From contig NC_087119.1 of the NCBI RefSeq assembly GCF_963855985.1, positions 6,984,001 through 7,048,000 of the forward strand: 64,000 nucleotides of DNA, read 5' to 3'. Positions 33,591-42,862 of this stretch are shown one piece after another. How positions within the stretch are numbered: the stretch's first letter is position 1; each line of letters begins with the position of its first letter. The translations under genes were made by a program, and so were the position numbers. This DNA comes from Ostrinia nubilalis (Eukaryota > Arthropoda > Insecta > Lepidoptera > Crambidae). Below the pieces are notes generated by a model. The model searched no databases. It was given only the letters and a program-made list of their open reading frames with translations, and was not told where the DNA came from.

Positions 33591-34741
33591 CCTACTTCGT
33601 ACAATTATGAAATTGTTAGTTACCTACATTATTACCTGCTTCAATAATTCAAAGCTGCTACAGAGATATAAAAGAAAAACAATCGATCTAGTTCGTCGTG
33701 TGTCGGTTCGATTCTCGGATTTTCGCTAGACGTACCTAATAGTGAAAATGTAGCACGAATTTATTATTTACTGTTCTAAGCATTTCATTATTAATGTGCT
33801 ATATGAGAATGAGTAAGAATAATTATGGTTTAATTAGAATATTATGAGTTATTCGGCAACATGACTTTTAGTTTGATAAGTAGGTATTTCCGTTTCTATT
33901 TTTAGTCAATTTCATTAGTATCACCTGTCGTTATCATCCATCGGTATCTTAAGAGTCTATATTATAGGTAGGTACCTACTTTTTAGTGTCTTAACATTTT
34001 TCCATTAAATAAAACACTTTAGCTTGGAACTACTGACCATGACCTCATCTGAGCACGCACAACAAACAAAATAAATCTGATATGATTAAATACCTACCTA
34101 CCTAAAACATGAGTACTTACTTAAATGACCTACCCACCCATAAATTCCTCCATTCAATCAAAATTATTTAGGTAAAGTAATGTTGTAAGCTGTAACTGAC
34201 TTGAAACATTTAAAACCTTATTAAAAAATCTCAATGTAAGAATTAATTTTGTTTCCTTGTCTCTTTTTTAAAGAAAAAAAGTTTCAGCGCTTTGTCTTGC
34301 TTGGCAAGGATGCTACTGCCATCTAGTTGTTTAGTTTGTAAGTAAAGCGCGGCAAAAAAAGCAGACTGAATAAACTTGTGAACTATTGGTTTATGCGTTC
34401 GTTCGAACTCCGCGAGAGGGCGTTAGTAAAGAAATGAGAATCATAGATATTCATATTACCTAGATTTTTGACGTGAATATCATTTTTAATGAAAAGACAG
34501 TTCACGTTACGCATAAAATAATATGTAAATTGCTTTTGCTACATATTTTTCAACCTTAAAAGCTATAACGAACAGAGCCATCTGGTAAAAGCGTGCTACA
34601 TTACTAAGCCGCCATTGAGTGCTAATTAAAGCATGTTTGTGTTAAGTAGCAAGTTTTTAAGGCGCTGTCAAAGCTTTCATTATTTTCGTCGATAGATGTC
34701 GCTAGCAGGAATTAACATGCATCAAAACAATGCTCATATTA
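33591..34741. other. AT-rich non-coding
   Basis: Only TACCTAC/GTAGGTA-rich background is visible. Confidence 0.4.
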
Positions 34742-34905
34742 TTATTATTATGGTTTTAGGCCTTTTCTGGAATCCAGGCCATACTCCTGAGTTATTTCAT
34801 AAGTGTCACTAGTGGTCTAAATTGAATAACATATTTTTGATTTTGATTTGATTTGATTTTTAATTTAATTTATTTGAATTTAATTTGATTAATAAAAATT
34901 TAGTT
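34742..34905 (+). mobile_element. LINE-like 3' end with TTGATT tail
   Basis: GGCCTTTTCTGGAATCCAGG is followed by AATAACATATTTTTGATTTT and TTGATTTGATTTG repeats, the kind of simple-repeat 3' tail left by some insect LINEs. No coding part is present. Confidence 0.4.
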
Positions 34906-35354
34906 CTTTAATTTAATAAAGGTAAGCTAAACTAATAATGTTTTAACTAATGTAATTATAGTTGTCAATTTGATGTTAAATTAATAAATGGAGAGCGGGG
35001 ATATTCTACCACAAGTATTTATTTACTTAAGAATTCCTCGATCGCAATATAGAAATGTAAAAAACACCTGGTTATGTATAAAGAAATTTGAATTTGAATA
35101 TTTTTCCTTTTCAAACAAGTAACAACAATGATTTTTTCTACTTAAATAATAAATAAGGACAATACTAACTACGTGAATTGTGATAAAATTACTCATAAAA
35201 AATCCGATCGTCATCGCCATAGAGCGCACGCAGGCTGCACTGCACGCGTTGGTTTGGTCGAACCTTGACTGCGAAAAATATTTCCTGTGCTTAGATGAAA
35301 ATAACCTTACAAAGTGAAATTTAACTTTTTAATTTACTTGAATTTATTACATAA

Positions 35355-35655
35355 ATAAATAAACATCCTTGGACATTTACACTACGCTTCTAGTCCCAAA
35401 CTAAGCAAAGCTTTTACTATGGGTACTAGCATTATATTATCTGTGGTAAGTACTAGACAACGGAGATAAACATACTTAAATACTTTTTTTTTTGTAAATA
35501 CATACATATACTTAATATACTAGTAACACTGTGGTACACCCAGATCCATTACAGAAATTACAATTCATCATTTCAATTTCTGCCCGGCCGGGAATCGAAT
35601 CCGGGAGCTCTCGGCATAGCAGTCCGTTGCAAACCACTACACCAAACGGCCGAAT
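35355..35655 (-). mobile_element. tRNA-derived SINE, near full length (reverse)
   Basis: On the minus strand the head starts at 35655 with GGCCGTTTGGTGTAGTGGTT (box A), followed by GGATTCGATTCCCGG (box B). A body with GGATCTGGGTGTACCACAGT follows, then an A-rich stretch and AAGTATGTTTATCTCCGTTG. The tail is CCAAGGATGTTTATTTATTT. The acceptor strands do not pair, so it is a SINE and not a tRNA. Confidence 0.75.
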
Positions 35656-36148
35656 AAGTATGGGAAATAGAAAACCCCACATTCTAAATTATTAATGGAA
35701 TTATTAATAATTAGCTTATTACACGAATATTATCATACGTAATGAGGTTAATGGCCTAATACTATGATTTGTGTAAAGTAATTAAATGATGTTCAGAGAA
35801 TATCACGAACTATTAATGCCCCATTTCCATGAGCTTACGAAGCATTAAATTTAACAGAATCGAATTTTCATTAAGGTATTATTGGTTTTGGAATAAAGTT
35901 ATGTGCATTGAAACCAAATACCAAAGATAGAATATTTTAGTCCGTCATTTCGATAATAATAGGATGGGTTGCACCATAACCACTAATTAAGAAATCTATG
36001 TTTTGCCGGTCGGATAATAATAGGTGGATTCCACCATACCCATGTTACAATAAATCTATGATTACAAGAAAAGCCTCATAATGCACTCAGGTGAAATTCG
36101 ATCAAAAGTAAAGTCATTTCACTACCTAGAAATTAATTGTACGACTAC
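35656..36148. other. Non-coding with an approximate 61-bp tandem duplication
   Basis: Segments near 35955 and 36015 both carry GATAATAATAGG.TGG, a CACCATA stretch and AAATCTATG, so a short unit is duplicated. The GGGTTGCACCAT word resembles the ends of MITE family C. Confidence 0.4.
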
Positions 36149-36329
36149 CTTTCTGCCCGCGGCTTCGCCCGAGTGGAATTTTTCGATTTTTTATAATTAT
36201 AACCTATGACACTCAGAAATAATGTGGGTTTTCTATTGGTGAAAGAATTTTTAAAATTTCCGTAGATCCCGTGATTACCCCTTACAATTTAACAAAATAA
36301 TATACAAACACACAAACTTTACCTCTTTA
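36149..36329 (-). mobile_element. Short Helitron-like element (reverse, decayed)
   Basis: Reversed, its 3' end is GCGAAGCCGCGGGCAGAAAG. It sits tail-out to the forward copy at 36374, with a microsatellite between them. Confidence 0.5.
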
Positions 36330-36336
36330 TAATCCC

Positions 36337-36377
<41 letters not shown>

Positions 36378-36416
36378 TATATATATTATATATAATATTA
36401 TAAATGCGAAAGTAAC

Positions 36417-36453
<37 letters not shown>
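36337..36453. repeat. Compound microsatellite (AT)n and (TCTG)n
   Basis: A run of AT dinucleotides (about 36337-36371) is followed by AT-rich DNA and about ten TCTG units (36416-36453). The TCTG run lies in the 5' part of the Helitron at 36374. Confidence 0.9.
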
Positions 36454-36634
36454 TACGCTTTCCCGCTTAAACCTCGCAACCGATTTTGATGAAATTTGGC
36501 ATAGAGATAGTTTGAGTCCCGGGAAAGAACATAGGATAGTTTTTATCCCGGTTTTTGAAACAGGGACGCGCGCGATAAAGTTTTTCTGTGACAGACAAAA
36601 TTCCACGCGGGCGAAGCCGCGGGCGGAAAGCTAG
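36374..36634 (+). mobile_element. Short Helitron-like element with internal TCTG array
   Basis: AATATTATAAATGCGAAAG lies near the start, ACCGATTTTGATGAAATTTG in the middle, and GCGAAGCCGCGGGCGGAAAGCTAG|T marks the end. Same 3' end as 31730-31930. Confidence 0.7.
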
Positions 36635-37647
36635 TATTAGTATAGATTGAAAGTCCTGTATTTGTGTAGGTTATCTATTTACGTCAGAGTGACTCAAAGC
36701 CTTTTTAAAAATCAAGTTTTAGTGAGAATCAACGCCGACCTGCAATAGACATTAGATTGTACAGTAAATAATAAATAAGTCGTGACATCCAAAGGGAACA
36801 AAAAGTTGATAAAACAACCTTATTAGTCCAGTCAATGAATGCTTTAACGACGGTGTAGAGAGAAATCCGTGGAACACAATTTCTGACCTCGGGACTTTAT
36901 TAAGACTAGTTAGGAGGTGAACATAGCAAAAGTCCCCGCCCTTAGCCCTTAAGCCAGCGGGGAGAGGGGGGTTTAAAGGTACCACTTTTCGGTTTTTCGC
37001 TTAATCCTCGGAAACTATGCGTCCTAGTGACATGACTACTATGAACCAAAAAAAGCTTATTCAATTTGCTACAGGTGAGAGAGTCAAGTTTTTCTATATC
37101 TTGTATAGTTTTCGCGTAATCTGCTCTAGAAGGTCTGTAATATTGGAAATTTTATTTTTGTCTTACATGTTCCTAACAGGAGAAAATCGACTAAATCAAC
37201 ATTGAGCAAACATTCTAGACAAGCGGGAGCATGTTAAGCCTAATTCCAGGTAAGGGACTACACCGTGCTTATATTTAGACGAACCACTTGGGGCCACTTT
37301 TGACTCCTCATCACTCAAAAAGTACTGTGCATTAACACTTCAAATTTGGCTCATATGTTGAGACTTGCAAGATAAACATCAGCTTCAAATTTCATAAATA
37401 TACCTCAAACGGTTTTTTAGGTATTGACGTTCAAAAATCGACATTTAGGACACTCAAATCTATCTATCACCTGTGAAATGTTAAAATTTACTGGTTTTTT
37501 ATTTGTTCCTTTGTATTTACACAACTACCTATCTGGATGCCAAATTTGAACCTTCAAGGTCACCTGGAAGTGGTTAGAATTTGGTCTTATAGGTCAGCCA
37601 TGTAGATTTTTGGACGTCAATACCTAAAGTAACGTTTGAGGTATATT

Positions 37648-37860
37648 ATATGATCAAACGAACTTCCAAGTGAAGTTCGATCATTATTATATGAGTCACT
37701 TCATTCGAAGATATAGTTTATTTATAACCAGGTAGTCCTTTTAACCTACAGGCAACATCGCACGTTTTTTAGAGAAATCGATAATCAATAAATCGATCTT
37801 TTAACTTAATCGAATGTACGGCCGCGCGCCCCTCCCTAGGCCGGCCATGTTTGAGCCATT
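37648..37860 (-). repeat. DIRS 3' inverted terminal repeat
   Basis: From 37711 to 37858 (GATATAGTTTATTTATAACC to GGCCGGCCATGTTTGAG) it is the inverted counterpart of 42683-42836. The outermost 65 or so bases (TATGATCAAACGAACTTCCA onward) are not in the 5' ITR but are copied in the internal complementary region. This is the longer-outer-end arrangement of DIRS elements. Confidence 0.8.
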
Positions 37861-37943
37861 TTTTAGAGTTCAAGGAAAACAAAACTTTATTTTGGGTTTG
37901 AAAAACATGCATTCTGCTGTTTTTCTCAGGGTGGGTTTAGGGT

Positions 37944-38066
37944 AACTATATCTTCGAATGAAGTGACTCATATAATAATGATCGAACTTCACTTGGAAGT
38001 TCGTTTGATCATATATTATATTTCGTCACTTCATTCTTCAGATATAGTTTATTTATAACCAGGTAG
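37944..38066 (-). repeat. DIRS internal complementary region
   Basis: Two joined parts. 37944-38018 is the reverse complement of the element's extreme 3' end (37648-37718). 38019-38066 matches, in the same orientation as the plus strand, the complement of the extreme 5' end (42812-42859). Bringing both outer ends together in one stretch is the hallmark that lets DIRS complete its ends during circle formation. Confidence 0.82.
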
Positions 38067-38316
38067 ATGTTTAGAGACTAAAGTTTTGTTTTGCTATTAA
38101 GCAAATTCAGAATGTAACTACTATTTGCAGTTTTATCATTAAAGAATAAATTACTTTTATAATCAATAATATTTATTTCGTAAACTTAAACTTCACATTT
38201 TTAATTTAGTAAACAGGACAGGGTCCGATACAGAAACACTCTCTTAATCAAGACATCATAAAAAATAAGTAACAAAAACAGTCTTTTCTTCTTCAGAATC
38301 AATGAAATGAAACATT

Positions 38317-39231
38317 TCAAATAATATGATTAAAAACAGATCTTGTGAAATCGCTATCAGTATTGATTATAGGTCTGTTATAGTAACGCGCGAAACATTG
38401 AGACGTGGAAGTCCAGCCAGCTGTCTTCCTAATTACGTCTACGCTGAGTCCCGCGGAGCAAGCGGCGGACGTGGCCGCGTGTCGCGTGCTATGCGCGCTG
38501 AAAATGCGCGTGTCTATGCCGCTCTCCGACAGTACTGCCTTGATCCACCGACTAACGGATTGAGCGGTAGCAGCCTTGTGTGGCTTTTTGATGGTCAATA
38601 ATAGATTACCCGCGTTCTCAGTTCTCAGATTTTTTGTAAAAAAAATATAATCCTTGAGGACGGAAGCGGGGCAGATCCTTACATCTTCGTGAAAGTAGGG
38701 TAAGAATAGCACCGGTTGATTGCGACCAGGTGCAGATGTTTTAATTGTGTCTGTGATGGGTATCTTAACGCCGCTGTCTGTTATTACAATATTGTCAATC
38801 TTGATTAGTGAAATAGTCTGAACCCTGTGCGCTGTGCACAGTGCTAGAAGAACGGTTAATTTCTTTGTAATTTTTTCCAGAGTTAATTCTAAATTTGGAT
38901 GCCAACTTGATATGTAATTAAGTACTACTTGAGGGTCCCAAGTAGAATGATACTTGGGTCGGTTAGGTTTAATTTTGTAAGCTCCTTTAAGAATACGTTT
39001 GACCCGATCATCAGAACCGATTTTGTCTCCCAAAAGAAGTGATAATGCCGACCGGTGGCTGTTAAGGGACCCATACGAACACCCCTTATTGAACTGTTCT
39101 GTTAAAAAGGATAACACTTGAGAAATGGTGTTGTCGAAAATATCTATGTTATTAGCCATACAAAATTGCCACCAGAGTTTTATCGAGACGCTATATTGTT
39201 TGACAGTGTTGTCGGATAGCGACGCTAACAT
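38317..39231 (-). CDS. DIRS tyrosine recombinase
   Basis: 304 residues. It belongs to the tyrosine recombinase (phage integrase) fold and would insert the circular DNA copy into the genome. The N-terminal 90 or so residues form the SAM-like DNA-binding part (DNTVKQYSVSIKLWWQF). The catalytic domain has R136 (TAHRVQT), H247 and R250 (SAHSTRHAA), W273 (AGWTS) and the nucleophile at Y283 or Y284 (ARYYNRP). All are present, so it looks functional. The start ATG overlaps the pol stop by one base (TAATG), which suggests termination-reinitiation. A minus-strand AATAAA at about 38172-38177 could end the transcript. Confidence 0.9.
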   Translation of the reverse strand: MLASLSDNTVKQYSVSIKLWWQFCMANNIDIFDNTISQVLSFLTEQFNKGCSYGSLNSHRSALSLLLGDKIGSDDRVKRILKGAYKIKPNRPKYHSTWDPQVVLNYISSWHPNLELTLEKITKKLTVLLALCTAHRVQTISLIKIDNIVITDSGVKIPITDTIKTSAPGRNQPVLFLPYFHEDVRICPASVLKDYIFFTKNLRTENAGNLLLTIKKPHKAATAQSVSRWIKAVLSESGIDTRIFSAHSTRHAATSAACSAGLSVDVIRKTAGWTSTSQCFARYYNRPIINTDSDFTRSVFNHII

Positions 39232-41318
39232 TAGGTCAAGCGCGGCAGGCGGGACGTCCCTGCGTGCAAACGCCGTCCGCAGAGCTTCGCGGCACCCAGG
39301 ATAAGAGTGTTGTGCAGGGGATGGTACTCCCTGGAAGAAGAACGTAGGAGATATTTACTGGGTGTAAAGTAATGTATTTTAGACGTTAACAGATCTTGTA
39401 AAATTGGGAACCAAGGCTGTGAAGGCCAGTGTGGGAATATTAATATGCCGGTAGCTTGGTCGTCGATGATTTTTCTTAGGCATTTTAGTATTAAACAAAA
39501 AGGCGGGAAACCGTAAAAACAATTAAATTTCCAATTAATAGTGAATGCATCGACGGCCAATGCATCTGGATCCGGATATCGAGAAATAAATGTGTTACAT
39601 TTGGCATTGTGGCGAGAGGCAAAAAGGTCTATATCTGGTGAACCAAAAAGTTTAGTTATTTCCTGAAATGCGTTATCTGATAACTCCCATTCCGTATCAG
39701 GGTTATTTTTCCTGGATTCGGCATCTGCGCGATTTTCCTTGGTATTCACGTAAGATGCAAACAACCAGATATTACGGCTCTCGCACCATTGCCAAATGTC
39801 CCTGGTTAGATCATTTAGGTGTGGGAATTGGATACCTCCCATTCTGTTCACATAGCTAATAGCTGTGGTGTTGTCCACGCGTAATAATATTGCGCAATTA
39901 GATTCATTGCTAACAAAACTTTTGAGTCCTAAAAATACAGCTAACAATTCTAGTTGATTTATGTGGTAATGCTTTTCAATATTCTTCCATTTTCCATTAA
40001 CTTTTTTATCGTTACAAACAGCACCCCAACCTGTTAGGGAGGCGTCTGTAAATATTTCATATTTGTATATTGGTTCGCTTATGTGAGAAAATGTTGTAAA
40101 TATGTTATCTTTCCACCAGTTCAAATCATTTAATATAACGCTTGGTAAACTAATTTTTGCTTCATAGTTATTATTATGATCCAATAAGGCTAGATATTTC
40201 TGGCGTTCTAATATTTTTGTATATAAAAATCCGTATTTAGATGCTGGACATGCTGCATTGAGGACTCCAATGAGTTGAGCATAGTCTCGAATACTACAAC
40301 GAGGTAAACCTGAATATTTACCAACTAATTGAGCAATATTATTGCGTTTTTCTATTGGCAAAGACATTGTAAGGTTACTTGAATCATATAAAAATCCTAA
40401 AAATTTTTTTACTTGTTCAGGATGCAAAGAACTTTTTTCATAATTTATAACAAAGCCTAAACATTGCAATAAATTTAAAGTCGCTCTTACATTGTCTTTG
40501 CACTCTTGCAGGTCATTTCCTATGCATAATAAGTCGTCTAAGAATATAACTGACTTAAAACCTTGTCTTCTCAGGTAAGTGACTACTTCCTTCATAATTT
40601 TAGTAAAAACTCTTGGTGCTACAGACAAACCATAGGGCATTGCTGAAAACTCGTACAGAGTTGGTTCTTGTGAGAGTGAAGTTTGGAATTGAAACCTTAG
40701 GTATTTCCGATCGGAAATAGCAATTGGAACTAAAAGGTAAGCTTCCTTAAGGTCAATGGTGGCTAAAAATCCATTTTGAGGGATTAATTTGGAGGCTGTC
40801 CTATAATCCTCCATCTTAAAATGCATGTGTGGGATAAATTTATTCAATGACTTTAGATTCAGTATAAATCTTTTGCCACCATTAGCCTTAGGCGCTAAAA
40901 ATATCTTAGATATGTATTGTTCATTACAGGGAGAACAAGGAGATACAGCCCCTAGCTGTTCGAGTTTTTTAATGGCAGTGGACATTTCTCGACTTTCATT
41001 AATATTAAACGTACACTGCGGGACAATAGATTGGGTTACTTTTTCACTAAAAGGAATTGTAAATCCTTGTTCAATCCACGTTAGTATCACGCGATTATTG
41101 GTGACATTTTCCCAACAATCATAAAAATAAGATAGTCGGCCAGCATGTACCTGCACTATTGCTGTGCGTTGGCACGGTTCTTGGATTGGTTGAAGTTCTT
41201 CGACGGCGTTTGTTGGGTTGTCGTCGAGGGATAAGACCGACGAACCACTTTCGGTGCTGGCCTCTGCTGACCTCCCCGTCCCCCTCTGTTTGAAGGGTAG
41301 CGAGGAGGTCCTGTCCAA
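39231..41318 (-). CDS. DIRS Pol: reverse transcriptase, RNase H and methyltransferase-like domain
   Basis: About 695 residues, one open frame. The reverse transcriptase spans residues 130-330, with LAPKANGGKRFILNLKSLN, TIDLKEAY and the catalytic box FLDD (259-262, FLDDLL in place of YxDD). RNase H spans 415-540, with D425 in TDAS, E457, D482 in RVDN and D532 in NRADAES. The tail (555-650) has DLFASRHNAKC, DAFTINW and FPPF (604-607). It resembles the adenine-methyltransferase-like domain known in DIRS elements. The frame is -1 relative to gag, overlaps it by about 160 bp, and the first codon at 41318 is TTG. The first ATG is at residue 112, inside the conserved N-terminal part. Expression therefore probably depends on ribosomal frameshifting or another recoding event; I found no classical slippery heptamer. 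Confidence 0.9.
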   Translation of the reverse strand: MDRTSSLPFKQRGTGRSAEASTESGSSVLSLDDNPTNAVEELQPIQEPCQRTAIVQVHAGRLSYFYDCWENVTNNRVILTWIEQGFTIPFSEKVTQSIVPQCTFNINESREMSTAIKKLEQLGAVSPCSPCNEQYISKIFLAPKANGGKRFILNLKSLNKFIPHMHFKMEDYRTASKLIPQNGFLATIDLKEAYLLVPIAISDRKYLRFQFQTSLSQEPTLYEFSAMPYGLSVAPRVFTKIMKEVVTYLRRQGFKSVIFLDDLLCIGNDLQECKDNVRATLNLLQCLGFVINYEKSSLHPEQVKKFLGFLYDSSNLTMSLPIEKRNNIAQLVGKYSGLPRCSIRDYAQLIGVLNAACPASKYGFLYTKILERQKYLALLDHNNNYEAKISLPSVILNDLNWWKDNIFTTFSHISEPIYKYEIFTDASLTGWGAVCNDKKVNGKWKNIEKHYHINQLELLAVFLGLKSFVSNESNCAILLRVDNTTAISYVNRMGGIQFPHLNDLTRDIWQWCESRNIWLFASYVNTKENRADAESRKNNPDTEWELSDNAFQEITKLFGSPDIDLFASRHNAKCNTFISRYPDPDALAVDAFTINWKFNCFYGFPPFCLILKCLRKIIDDQATGILIFPHWPSQPWFPILQDLLTSKIHYFTPSKYLLRSSSREYHPLHNTLILGAAKLCGRRLHAGTSRLPRLT

Positions 41319-42643
41319 TTTCCCTGATGGACAGGACGACTTGTTGAGGGCTGAGGAGCGGCATTCTGTTTAGCCTGATAGCCAACTTTTCTAATTTGTT
41401 GGCCTTGCTTTTCTATAGCCTTACAGGCTTTAATTTTCTCCCCTAACGAGCTACCGAAAAGCGTGTCATCGCGTTCTGCGTCGTGAATAACGTGTAGGAC
41501 GCTCTTTTCTAAACTTGGTGTAACAAGTTTTACTCTGTCTTTAGTAAAAGAATGGTGTAAGTCGGATAAAAGACGACAGCTATCACTGAGATATTTCAAA
41601 GATTTTATTTTATCGTCAGACTTGAGTAAAATATCCATAGCTCGGTTCATTGCGGAGATACCTATCCCGAGCGTTTGTTGGAAACCAGCAAGTTTTTTAT
41701 CACGACCTCTGACAATCTCAGAAACAGCCGCTGAAATTTCTGGGTTCAGTTTTGGTGATTGTAAAAGTCTACAATTACTGGGAATCAAATGGTCCTTAAC
41801 TAGTTTGTCTTTCTCGTCTTTGGGCAATCCTTTCCGCAGTAAAGGGAGCCACAAAGTCGCTAAGCTGTCGTGAATAGCTTCCCCGAATTCTGGCGTGTCT
41901 GAGGTGGAAGCACCTAAAGCCGATAATAGCTCGGGATCTAAGGTCTGTTCCGGTTCGGGCGTGACCTCCGTAGGTGATGTGTTCGGTACTTGCGAGTCTT
42001 CAGGTTGCGCCCCGTCTGCGGACTCTGATAGTTTTGGAGTCGGAGACGCCGGTGGTGGTTCGTCCGGCTCATCTGGTTGACATTCCGGCATGGAAATCGG
42101 AGCCTCAGTTTGTCCATCCATAAGTCCGAATGATTCGGCATGATCCAAATCTAAAAAGCAAGTCTAAATTTAGCACTTTGCCAATAAAAATAAATGTGGG
42201 TAATTTTATATCCCCTTCGACAAAAATATTCTAATTGTATTTAACAAAATAATTTTGTCTCGCAGACAAAATCGGTTGTAATTAACGATATTCGGCTTTA
42301 TTGTAAGTGTAACATAGTACATTGTGGTAAACTCGCGGTTACCCACATTGTCTTGATCGACTCGCAGTCGATCCCGACTTTAAAGTTCATGAATGTAAAT
42401 TAGCGGCGTGTAACTCGCAATTACACCCCATCGCAATAAACTCGCAGTCTATTCCGATATTTAACGTAAAATCACTTCATTTATTATCACCAAATAATTA
42501 ACACTTTGCTTACCTGTAACATTTTCGTCATCTGAGGAATCAAAAACACGTCGTAGTCGACGTTTTTTACTCTCCTCTTCTTGAATTTTCCTTATTTTAC
42601 GTTTGTATCGTTTTAACTTCTCCTGAGCACTTCGCTTAGGCAT
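41156..42643 (-). CDS. DIRS Gag-like protein, split by an intron
   Basis: Proposed join of 42643-42514 and 42150-41156, giving 374 residues. Exon 1 starts at an ATG with A at -3 and encodes a very basic helix (KRYKRKIRKIQEEE, SKKRRLRR) followed by DSSDDE, like a nuclear targeting or nucleic-acid-binding segment. The splice GTTACAG|GTAAGC to TTGCTTTTTAG|ATTTGG restores the frame exactly (codon G|AT). Exon 2 has a Pro/Glu-rich stretch, a helical core (ISAMNRAMDILLKSDDK, LFGSSLGEKIKACK) typical of DIRS Gag, and a C-terminal RGGRGGQQR tail for RNA binding. There is no zinc knuckle. Without splicing, exon 2 has no ATG at its open-frame start (TTG at 42148). The first in-frame ATG is in GLMDGQ, ten residues in. 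Confidence 0.75.
42151..42513 (-). other. Putative spliceosomal intron within the DIRS gag
   Basis: 363 bp with a strong donor (CAG|GTAAGC) and acceptor (TTGCTTTTTAG). It is AT-rich and carries stops in all forward frames. Removing it fuses two open segments in frame. Confidence 0.65.
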
Positions 42644-42682
42644 TTTTTCGTAAAATTGGTGTGCACTCGTTGCCGCACGAAA

Positions 42683-42862
42683 AAAGAATGACTCAAACAT
42701 GGCCGGCCTAGGGAGGGGCGCGCGGCCGTACATTCGATTAAGTTAAAAGATCGATTTATTGATTATCGATTTCTCTAAAAAACGTGCGATGTTGCCTGTA
42801 GGTTAAAAGGACTACCTGGTTATAAATAAACTATATCTGAAGAATGAAGTGACGAAATATAA
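42683..42862 (-). repeat. DIRS 5' inverted terminal repeat
   Basis: It reads on the minus strand from TATTTCGTCACTTCATTC to GGCCGGCCATGTTTGAG and is nearly identical to 37711-37858 over 148 bp. The first ATG of gag exon 1 lies about 40 bases inside it. An in-frame upstream extension would begin within the ITR. Confidence 0.82.

Larger units (their letters stand above)
37648..42862 (-). mobile_element. DIRS-type tyrosine-recombinase retrotransposon, structurally complete
   Basis: In coding (minus) orientation the order is: 5' inverted terminal repeat (42862 to about 42683), spliced gag, pol (reverse transcriptase, RNase H, methyltransferase-like), tyrosine recombinase, internal complementary region (38066 to 37944), and 3' inverted terminal repeat (about 37860 to 37648). 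DIRS elements replicate through a circular intermediate and insert by recombinase instead of integrase, normally without target duplication; none is seen here. All three main frames are open and the two ITRs are nearly identical over about 150 bp. It has no LTRs in the retrovirus sense. The boundaries are good to a few bases, set by comparison with the empty site at 22965-22995. Confidence 0.88.

Noticed and set aside
35580..35655. Possible functional tRNA gene on the minus strand
   Set aside because: Box A and box B are good, but the acceptor strands do not pair and it continues into a SINE body and tail.
39668..42080. Plus-strand frames of 60 to 99 codons across the DIRS element
   Set aside because: They are antisense to the well-supported gag and pol frames and have no motifs of their own.
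42461..42733. A separate 90-residue DIRS protein starting within the ITR
   Set aside because: Its frame continues into gag after removal of a GT-AG intron, so it is taken as gag exon 1. The later ATG at 42643 has the better context.
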